Below, one piece after another: positions 7,515 through 13,177 of a stretch of 25,679 bases of DNA. Position 1 is the first letter of the stretch. Each line of letters starts with the position of its first letter. The notes below the pieces were generated by a model, which saw only the letters and a program-made list of their open reading frames with translations, ran no database searches and had not been told where the DNA came from. A program made the translations under genes and the position numbers. Source of the DNA: Fidelibacterota bacterium (lineage in GTDB: Bacteria > Marinisomatota > Marinisomatia > Marinisomatales > TCS55); the NCBI GenBank assembly GCA_004124535.1, contig SCKQ01000033.1:1-25679 (forward strand). Direction: 5' to 3'.

Positions 7515-8666
7515 TTAGGAGGGTTGTGACTTTTGAGATGTAAAAAAATTGACACCCTCATTACTATCGCAGGTAAAGTACGGATCGCCCAATACATCCA
7601 TTTTAGCTGTGATGCCCAATCCGGGTCTTTGATTAATTGATAGACATCCATTTTGTCTCTGGGGGGCATCGTCGGCTATGCTTTGAGTAACATAGCTGTT
7701 GAAATCCGTGCTCGAAAATAAAAAGTTAGTGGGAGTACTGTGGGCTAAATGGGCTATGGCCGCAGTTACGATATCTCCCCCCCATGTGTCTTCAATTGTC
7801 ATGGCAAGGCCAAGGGATACGCACAAGTCTCTGGCTTGTTTGGCTTTTGTTAAACCACCAAATTTGCTGATTTTGATATTTACGACATCCATGGCTCTAT
7901 CGTTATATGCCCTCAAAATTTGACTTATCCCATCAATGTTTTCGTCTAATATAAAGGGCAGGGGGGTGCGTTGTCGAATGTTGAGGCATTCTTCGTAAGA
8001 CAGGCAGGGTTGTTCAATATACACATTTAATTCTCTTACGGCAGCAACAACTTTGGCCGCGTCATGCATAAGCCAACCCGTATTGGCATCGGCTACCAGT
8101 GTGTCACCCTTCTCCATAATTTTAGCTACAGCATGTATTCGTTCTATATCGGTTTGATAATCTCCCCCAACTTTCAATTGAAATTTGGTGTAGCCTTCAT
8201 TTTTATATTTCTCAACCTTTTTAACCATTGCCTCGGGTGATTCCTGAGAAATAGCTCTGTAAAGTTTAAAATTGCTTCCATATTTACCCCCTAATAAAAT
8301 GGCTACAGGCAGCCCGGCTTTTTGGCCGAGGATATCCCAGCAGGCAACATCAAGGGCCGACTTTACATAGGGGTGGCCCTTAAGGTTAATATCCATGTGT
8401 CTGTTTAATACTTCGAGGGCAGTGGGGTCCATGCCTATTAAAAGGGGTGATAATTCGGCCAAACCTGCCCTTGCCCCTCTGGCGAAGGATGGCAAATAGG
8501 CTGGACCAAGAGGGCAAATTTCACCTACCCCAGTGTATCCCTCATCTGTTTCGACTATTACGACAGTGGAGTCAAATACATCTACACTTTTGCCCCCCGA
8601 CCAACTGTAATTTCCTTCGTGTAAAGGCAAATCAACCTGATAAGTAGTAATATTTGTGATTTTCAT
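7515..8666 (-). CDS. Enolase-superfamily enzyme, hydroxyproline-type (MLE subgroup)
   Basis: A 383-aa member of the muconate-lactonizing-enzyme subgroup. Visible active-site elements are the KFQLKVGG lysine (K165) on strand 2, metal ligands D193 (VADANTGW), E218 (YIEQP) and D241/E242, and the strand-6 lysine K265 (NIKISKFGG). The N-terminus ([17 protein letters not shown]) and the [19 protein letters not shown] block are what I recall for 4-hydroxyproline betaine 2-epimerase and cis-3-hydroxy-L-proline dehydratase. The neighbouring trans-3-hydroxyproline dehydratase and ketimine reductase favour the dehydratase, which would feed the same imine. It has its own leader module and AGGGAG ribosome site, so it is a separate transcription unit from those two. 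The last 15 residues or so are poorly conserved in character. Confidence 0.8.
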   Translation of the reverse strand: MKITNITTYQVDLPLHEGNYSWSGGKSVDVFDSTVVIVETDEGYTGVGEICPLGPAYLPSFARGARAGLAELSPLLIGMDPTALEVLNRHMDINLKGHPYVKSALDVACWDILGQKAGLPVAILLGGKYGSNFKLYRAISQESPEAMVKKVEKYKNEGYTKFQLKVGGDYQTDIERIHAVAKIMEKGDTLVADANTGWLMHDAAKVVAAVRELNVYIEQPCLSYEECLNIRQRTPLPFILDENIDGISQILRAYNDRAMDVVNIKISKFGGLTKAKQARDLCVSLGLAMTIEDTWGGDIVTAAIAHLAHSTPTNFLFSSTDFNSYVTQSIADDAPQRQNGCLSINQRPGLGITAKMDVLGDPYFTCDSNEGVNFFTSQKSQPS

Positions 8667-8720
8667 TTTCTACTCCCTTATTTGAGCCAGAGGCGTTTCA
8701 TACTGGAAATTACACAGAAA
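8667..8720 (-). repeat. Leader-module copy 3 ahead of enolase-superfamily gene
   Basis: CTGTGTAATTTCC precedes the mini-ORF MKRLWLK (8678-8701, TAA at 8678-8680), then GGGAG and the gene's ATG 11 nt after the TAA. It matches the full modules from the promoter-like block to the start codon, but further upstream (8721-8760) the sequence is unrelated. Confidence 0.7.
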
Positions 8721-8760
8721 TTTTAAGAGCCGATATGTAAAAAGCTGTGAGCCTGTTCTT

Positions 8761-8799
8761 GGTATAAACAAAACAGCCTCACGCTTGGTGAGGCTGTTT
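8761..8799 (-). terminator. Strong rho-independent terminator ending the hydroxyproline unit
   Basis: A perfect 12-bp inverted repeat (8771-8782 with 8788-8799, loop of 5) followed on the minus strand by TTGTTTATA. The core arms are CAGCCTCAC/GTGAGGCTG. The 5' arm begins inside leader-module copy 4, so a mini-ORF runs straight into the hairpin. Confidence 0.75.
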
Positions 8800-8817
8800 G
8801 AGCCAGAGGCGTTTCAT
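8794..8817 (-). repeat. Leader-module copy 4 (mini-ORF reads into terminator)
   Basis: ATG at 8815-8817 encodes MKRLWLK, but TAA is replaced by CAG, and the frame continues as QPHQA to a TGA inside the terminator hairpin. No gene start follows. The ATG directly abuts the TAA of the gene fragment upstream. Confidence 0.6.
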
Positions 8818-8949
8818 TTAATTCTTCTCCCGTTCATCCCGAACTCTAATCGCCCTCAACGCATCCAATATCTCTTGCTGGGTAATCAGCCCCTTGCGGG
8901 TTAGAAGGGTCACAATGTCTTCGTAAGTTCCAACCCAATCTCCCTGCGT
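8818..8949 (-). pseudogene. C-terminal fragment of an unrecognised gene
   Basis: An open frame without a start codon encodes GDWVGTYEDIVTLLTRKGLI followed by TQQEILDALRAIRVRDEREKN and TAA. It reads like a helical C-terminal tail. It overlaps the end of the truncated sialidase-like ORF in another frame, as if two unrelated genes were joined by a deletion. I do not recognise the parent family. Confidence 0.4.
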
Positions 8950-9179
8950 TTATAAATGATCTCTCCCTTACCGTGCCCTTTTGGATAAACAATAAGAATC
9001 GTGTTCCCATCTTCTAAAAGAACCATGCTTGAATGCCCTAAATAAATACCATCTTCCTGATCCACAATCGTTTGAAGATCTGTTCTCTTATTTAATTCAA
9101 TGGTTGGAATGGTAAATGACATCGAATCAGAACCAATTAACAATGAAAAAAACATAATTAAGATTCCAAATTGTTTCAT
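8910..9179 (-). pseudogene. Truncated exo-sialidase-like gene
   Basis: The first 89 codons contain a signal peptide (MKQFGILIMFFSLLIGSDS), then IPTIELNKRTDLQTIVDQ, YLGHSSMVLLEDGNTILIVYPKGHGKGEIIYKR in part. This corresponds to the first blade of the six-bladed sialidase/BNR family, where the text normally continues with an S/T-x-D-x-G-x-T-W Asp box. Here the sequence diverges right after YKR and stops, so only about a quarter or less of the family's normal length remains. Its ATG overlaps the stop of the dehydratase gene (ATGA), so it was or is translationally coupled to it. Confidence 0.6.
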
Positions 9180-10222
9180 CTCAAAATAAAACCATCCTTC
9201 AAGGGGTCATTGGGATTAATCCAAAAGGTGTTTTTCCCAGTGAGAAATGCCATCCCTCTTACCTCAGGGATGACTGCTTGATATTTTCCAAAAGTTGTTA
9301 TTTCATCAACCTTAACCGAAAAAGTAGAGCCAATAATACTTTCGATGGTAATGGATTCACTAATACCAATTTCACCACGTGCATAGTGAATTGCAGCACG
9401 GGCACTGACACCAGTTCCCGTTGGACTTCTGTCGACTTCACCTTCCGCAAAAATGCAAACATTCCGACTGTGGTTATTTGAATTTTTTGGTGGTCCGGTA
9501 AAGATTGTGCCATATAAAAAATTCATTTCTGGTTCGGTTGGGTGATCCATTTTAACAGAGGTCATAATTGCCTGCTTGATCAAGGCTCCCTTTTCGATGA
9601 GTTCATCGTGGTATTCTTCTGTACAATCCAAACCAACTTGGGCTGCATCAACAAATGCGTAATATGCACCACCGAAGGCCAAATCATACCGAATATTTCC
9701 CAATCCCGGTACATTCACAATTGAATCCATTTGCTGTACAAATGAAGGTACATTGTGAAATCCTATGCTTGTGATTTCTCCATGTCTTACTTCTGCAAAA
9801 GAGCGAATAAACCCTGAAGGAACATCCATTTTCACTTCTGTGACGGGTTCAGTTTTTTCGATTAATCCAGTTTCCACAAACACTTTTGTTAATGCAATGA
9901 CTGCATGACCACAGCCCGTGGAATATCCTTCATTATGAATAAAAATGACCCCAAAATCTGCGCCAGGCGTATCAGAATCCACGATGAGTGCTCCGTACAT
10001 ATCCGCGTGTCCCCGCGGTTCCCACATGAGTGCTTTTCTCATTTGATCAAAATCATTTTTAGCACTAGCGCGTTTTTCTAAAAGAGTCGCTCCCTTTAGT
10101 TTCGGAAACCCGGAAATGATAATCCGAAGCGGTTCCCCACCCGTATGGGCATCGATGGTTTGAATCTCAAACCAATCTTCTGGCGCTTGCCAATTTTTCA
10201 GTTTTTTTATCTCAATCATCAT
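9176..10222 (-). CDS. Trans-3-hydroxy-L-proline dehydratase (proline racemase superfamily)
   Basis: A 348-aa proline racemase-fold protein. The first catalytic cysteine is present as C104 in STGCGHAV. In the second active-site motif, DRSPTGTG, the position that is Cys in racemases and epimerases is Thr (T268). The Cys/Thr pair is the diagnostic signature of trans-3-hydroxy-L-proline dehydratases, such as the human enzyme with Cys104/Thr273. The product, delta-1-pyrroline-2-carboxylate, is the substrate of the reductase encoded immediately upstream, whose gene overlaps this one by 11 bp. A start at either of the two adjacent Met codons is possible. This is one of the firmest functional calls in the window. 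Confidence 0.88.
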   Translation of the reverse strand: MMIEIKKLKNWQAPEDWFEIQTIDAHTGGEPLRIIISGFPKLKGATLLEKRASAKNDFDQMRKALMWEPRGHADMYGALIVDSDTPGADFGVIFIHNEGYSTGCGHAVIALTKVFVETGLIEKTEPVTEVKMDVPSGFIRSFAEVRHGEITSIGFHNVPSFVQQMDSIVNVPGLGNIRYDLAFGGAYYAFVDAAQVGLDCTEEYHDELIEKGALIKQAIMTSVKMDHPTEPEMNFLYGTIFTGPPKNSNNHSRNVCIFAEGEVDRSPTGTGVSARAAIHYARGEIGISESITIESIIGSTFSVKVDEITTFGKYQAVIPEVRGMAFLTGKNTFWINPNDPLKDGFILR

Positions 10223-11153
10223 TCAATTTTTTCAGTATCAAATTTACCATGGCAAGATCCTGGATAGCACTTCCCACCGATTTAAATAAAGTAACTTCAT
10301 TTTCTGATTCCCGGGCCGGGATTTCACCGGCTACAACCTGCCCCAATTCGCCATGAACTTTTTCAAAGGACCATTGTCCTTCTTCCATCGGAATTATGAG
10401 GTCTCCCGCTTCTTTTTTGCAGGCTTTCATTTGGTCAACGATGATTTTAGACTGGATAACTATATCTGAAGACACCTCCCTCATCGTTGGCTGGTGTGAC
10501 CCAATGACATTCAAATGACTACCTGATTTAATGTTTCCAAATTCAATCAGTGGCAACTGAGATGGTGTAGTTGTACAAATTATATCGGCTTCTTTTAAGG
10601 TTGCTTGAGATCCAATTTCACAATTGACCTTTTTGGAATGTGAATCACAAAATTTTGCAGCAGTGTCATCATTTCGACTGAATACAATGAACTTTTCAAT
10701 TTCCCGAACTTCCATGATTGCTTCTATATGAGAAGCAGCCTGAATACCGGTCCCAAAAATTGCACAAATAGTTGCATCCTTTTTTGCCATGAGATCTGTG
10801 GCCAATCCAGATGCTGCCGCTGTTCGAATCGCCGTAATGGATTCTCCATCCAAGGTCGCTACGTGGTTGCCTTTTGAAGCATCAAAAACTTGAACCACGC
10901 CATAAATCAGAGGCAGACCTTTATGGGGATTTGAATAATTCACGGATACGATCTTCACGCAATAGTAGGGACTCCCAATTGCATAAGCCGGCATAATCAG
11001 GGATGTGGCATTTTTATCCGGGAGATCCAAACTCAAACGAGTAGGTACATGGGCATCACCGCTGCTTAACTGGATGAAAGCAGACTTCATAGCATGGATG
11101 GCTTCCTTCATGGAAACCATTTCTGAAATTTGTTTTTTATTTAAAGAAATCAC
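10212..11153 (-). CDS. Ornithine cyclodeaminase-family reductase, likely delta-1-pyrroline-2-carboxylate reductase
   Basis: A 313-aa protein of the ornithine cyclodeaminase/mu-crystallin family. Conserved segments are the dimerisation/substrate region (PTRLSLDLP, CVKIVSVNYSNP), the LDGESITAIRTAAASGLAT helix, the Rossmann loop FGTGIQAASH (about residues 133-142) and VIGSHQPTMREV. Family members reduce cyclic imines to L-amino acids with NAD(P)H. The gene overlaps the trans-3-hydroxyproline dehydratase start by 11 bp, so together they would convert trans-3-hydroxy-L-proline to L-proline. Ornithine cyclodeaminase or another ketimine reductase activity is the alternative. It is the first gene of its operon; no leader module precedes it. 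Confidence 0.82.
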   Translation of the reverse strand: MISLNKKQISEMVSMKEAIHAMKSAFIQLSSGDAHVPTRLSLDLPDKNATSLIMPAYAIGSPYYCVKIVSVNYSNPHKGLPLIYGVVQVFDASKGNHVATLDGESITAIRTAAASGLATDLMAKKDATICAIFGTGIQAASHIEAIMEVREIEKFIVFSRNDDTAAKFCDSHSKKVNCEIGSQATLKEADIICTTTPSQLPLIEFGNIKSGSHLNVIGSHQPTMREVSSDIVIQSKIIVDQMKACKKEAGDLIIPMEEGQWSFEKVHGELGQVVAGEIPARESENEVTLFKSVGSAIQDLAMVNLILKKLNDD

Positions 11154-11225
11154 GGATTGATTTCTATTTCGGATTTGTAACTAATTCTAACGTAATTATA
11201 ATATTCATTATAAGGTCTTAGAGTT

Positions 11226-11701
11226 TTAATGTATTGTAGTATAAAATTTAAACGCTGGGATCTCTTGCCATTCAAATTTTAACCCTTTCCATTTTACATC
11301 CAAAGATTCCTGTCCGCCCCGCTCAAAAAATTGCACTTCAAACTTTTGGAGTACCCTTTTCAATACTATATCTCCAGATATAGTTTTCCGTCCATGAAGC
11401 CCATCATTAGAATAATAACCATTCAGAAAAATATTGTAATCTGCTATTCTTGGGTTCATGTTTATCCATATTTGTCCATCTTTGATGTTACCTGCCAATT
11501 CACCTTTACCTATCTGGGGACCTATATCTTCTTGACTAAAACCATCTACCGCTGTGATATCCCATGAAACTGTTACAGTTGAATCTTTAGCAATATTTAT
11601 TTTCAAGAAACAGTCGCACATATCACCATGTTTTTGGAGTTTTCTTTATCTTCACAGGAAAAGATTAGTATCGTAAATAAGATGACCCATAGGCGTTTCA
11701 T
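11226..11701 (-). pseudogene. Lipoprotein gene with a frameshift
   Basis: From ATG at 11699-11701 the frame encodes a lipoprotein signal MKRLWVILFTILIFSC (lipobox IFSC), then EDKENSK, and stops at 11603-11605. A second frame open from just downstream of 11648 continues with KHGDMCDCFLKINI through 131 codons from 11621 to the TGA at 11226. A one-base shift near the A5 run at 11631-11635 would join both into one protein of about 155 aa. The body is beta-rich (TVTVSWDI, GELAGNIKDGQIWINMN) and I do not recognise its family. The first five codons match the leader mini-ORF (copy 5). The break could be real or a homopolymer sequencing error. Confidence 0.6.
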
Positions 11702-11705
11702 TTAA

Positions 11706-12170
11706 CTAATCAATGGCTTCTGAAGATTGATTTACTGTATCAGAAAAATAAAATTTAATTTTAAGCTTTCCATCTACTCTAACCATATAAGCACTTTCAA
11801 GCCATTCGAAATTAAGTAGTGTTTTCTTACCTTCATTTAGAGTTACAAATCTTCCTTTGTTATTGAAATATGCATGAGCAGATTCCTTATCAATAGAAAT
11901 TTTCATGTCACTTAATTCCCAATCATCTTCAATTGTATTAAAGGAGCTTGCAAAATCGAGAAACTCTGAAGCATTGAATTTCTTCCCCATTTCATATAAT
12001 ACATAATCATCTGTTACATAATTATAGAAATTGTTTTTGTCACTGCTTTCAACAGAAAAAGAATCAAACATCCCTAGAATTGTATCTTTGACATCCTGTT
12101 CCGTTATTTCTTGATAAGAACTGCAACCACATAATAGAAAGGTTATTGATAGTATAATTATTTTTTTCAT
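11706..12170 (-). CDS. NTF2/SnoaL-like lipoprotein
   Basis: A 154-aa lipoprotein: signal peptide MKKIIILSITFLLCGC with lipobox LCGC (C16). The mature domain has the NTF2-like pattern: a helix with TEQDVKDTILGMFDSF, a YVTDDYVLYEMGKKF strand, then antiparallel strands (ELSDMKISIDKESAHAYF, FEWLESAYMVRVDGKLKIKF). Such DUF4440-like proteins bind small ligands, but no catalytic residue can be assigned. It is preceded by a full leader module, AGGAG and an 11-nt spacing from the mini-ORF stop. It ends 4 nt before the frameshifted lipoprotein gene's start, suggesting co-transcription. Confidence 0.75.
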   Translation of the reverse strand: MKKIIILSITFLLCGCSSYQEITEQDVKDTILGMFDSFSVESSDKNNFYNYVTDDYVLYEMGKKFNASEFLDFASSFNTIEDDWELSDMKISIDKESAHAYFNNKGRFVTLNEGKKTLLNFEWLESAYMVRVDGKLKIKFYFSDTVNQSSEAID

Positions 12171-12242
12171 TTTATTCTCCTTTATTTGAGCCAGAGGCGT
12201 TTCATATGGGAAATTATACAGTATTATCCCACAAACAAAAAA
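12171..12242 (-). repeat. Leader-module copy 6, full length
   Basis: In minus-strand order: T-run (12242-12237), GTTTGTGGGATAATACTG, TATAATTTCCCAT, mini-ORF MKRLWLK (12182-12205), AGGAG, then the next gene's ATG. About 65 of 72 positions match copy 7. TATAAT (12218-12213) would be a good -10 element. It follows a terminator hairpin directly. Confidence 0.75.
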
Positions 12243-12261
12243 GCCCCACGCTTGGGGAGGC
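12237..12261 (-). terminator. Terminator after lipoprotein methyltransferase
   Basis: The minus strand reads GCCTCCCC-AAGCGT-GGGGC then TTTTTTGTTTG. The stem core is CCCC/GGGG (12257-12254 with 12247-12244). It resembles the stronger hairpin at 8771-8799 in loop sequence (CAAGCGTG), so the two are probably related copies. Confidence 0.6.
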
Positions 12262-12318
12262 AGATACTTTGAACCGGCGTCTGGATTCCATATTTACGGA
12301 GGAGTTAGAGTAAGGATC

Positions 12319-12343
12319 GAGAGTTGACTAGAAGTCAACTCTC
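12319..12343. repeat. Perfect 11-bp palindrome with 3-nt loop
   Basis: GAGAGTTGACT-AGA-AGTCAACTCTC. It lies 11 nt downstream of the methyltransferase stop codon and is not followed by a T-run. It can form a strong RNA hairpin that might protect the 3' end or act as a recombination target. Between it and the terminator is ACGCCGGTTCAAAG (about 12272-12287), resembling a tRNA T-arm or a degenerate leader repeat. Confidence 0.6.
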
Positions 12344-12353
12344 AACTCCTAAA

Positions 12354-13067
12354 CTATTTCGCCACTTTCCTGAACTTTAGGAGGTAGCGGTCCATTGTGT
12401 GTCGTCCTTCGTCGAAGCCTGTAATAGAATGATCGTCATCAGGATTCCGAAGCATATCAGAACTTTCTACAAGCTCAAAACCGTGGGAAGTACATTCGTC
12501 GATAACAACCTGTTCGTTTAAGCGATGGGTTTCATCATCCCATCCTGGACGATCTGTGGCAACATCCACGATACCGAGAATTCCGTTCGGTTTCAAAGCT
12601 GCGTGCAATTCCGCAAGAAGTTGATCGCGGGGCGTTTTTGTATCGTGGTAATTTCGGATGGAAACCATTACATTGATACTACCAGCCGGGAGATCCGACG
12701 GCTTTGAAAATATCTGTACATTTGAAAGGTTGGCTTCTTTAATACGTTCTTCAATTTTGTCAAGAGTATCGTATTGCCCTGAGCCGTAGAATCCCATCAT
12801 GCAATATACCTTACCGTCGTCGCCCATAAGTCGGGAAAGGAGATGTGTATTGTATCCTCCGCCGGGCCAAAGATCGGCCACTGTTATACCGGGTTCAATT
12901 CCCAAGAACGTGTAGACATCGATGGCTTTTCGGTGTGCATCTTGTTCTTTCTCTTCAGAAGAGCGTGCGGGATCATCGAGAACGGATCTATCAAGAGAAG
13001 CAGGTTTACTACAGGATGAGAGCACAATCATTCCCAGTAAAGACACCAGAACAGTAAAGTTTTTCAT
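12354..13067 (-). CDS. Predicted SAM-dependent methyltransferase with lipoprotein signal
   Basis: A 237-aa protein with a lipoprotein signal (MKNFTVLVSLLGMIVLSSC, C19) and a class I methyltransferase-like core. Motif I is VADLWPGGGYNTHLLSRLMG (about residues 63-82), followed by GKVYCMMGFYG, MVSIRNYHDTKTP and a late GILGIVDV strand. This is the type of COG4798, a predicted exported methyltransferase family with a modified glycine loop; substrate unknown. Cofactor supply outside the cytoplasm is puzzling, so a non-methyltransferase role is possible. It is preceded by the best-preserved leader module and appears monocistronic. Confidence 0.75.
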   Translation of the reverse strand: MKNFTVLVSLLGMIVLSSCSKPASLDRSVLDDPARSSEEKEQDAHRKAIDVYTFLGIEPGITVADLWPGGGYNTHLLSRLMGDDGKVYCMMGFYGSGQYDTLDKIEERIKEANLSNVQIFSKPSDLPAGSINVMVSIRNYHDTKTPRDQLLAELHAALKPNGILGIVDVATDRPGWDDETHRLNEQVVIDECTSHGFELVESSDMLRNPDDDHSITGFDEGRHTMDRYLLKFRKVAK

Positions 13068-13139
13068 TTTAAACTCCTTTATTTGAGCCAGAGGCGTTTC
13101 ATAGCGGAATTTACACAGTATTGTCCCACAAACAAAAAA
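13068..13139 (-). repeat. Leader-module copy 7, full length
   Basis: In minus-strand order: TTTTTT, GTTTGTGGGACAATACTG, TGTAAATTCCGCT, mini-ORF MKRLWLK with TAA (13079-13102), AGGAG, TTTAAA and the methyltransferase ATG 11 nt after the TAA. From the mini-ORF to the AGGAG it is identical to copy 6. Confidence 0.75.
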
Positions 13140-13157
13140 CCCCGCTAATGGGCGGGG
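13134..13157 (-). terminator. Terminator of the BASS transporter/D-aminoacylase operon
   Basis: CCCCGC/GCGGGG stem (13140-13145 with 13152-13157) around a 6-nt loop, followed on the minus strand by TTTTTTGTTTG. It starts about 20 nt after the amidohydrolase stop codon. Confidence 0.8.
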
Positions 13158-13177
13158 CTTGGTGGTTAATTAGTTAC

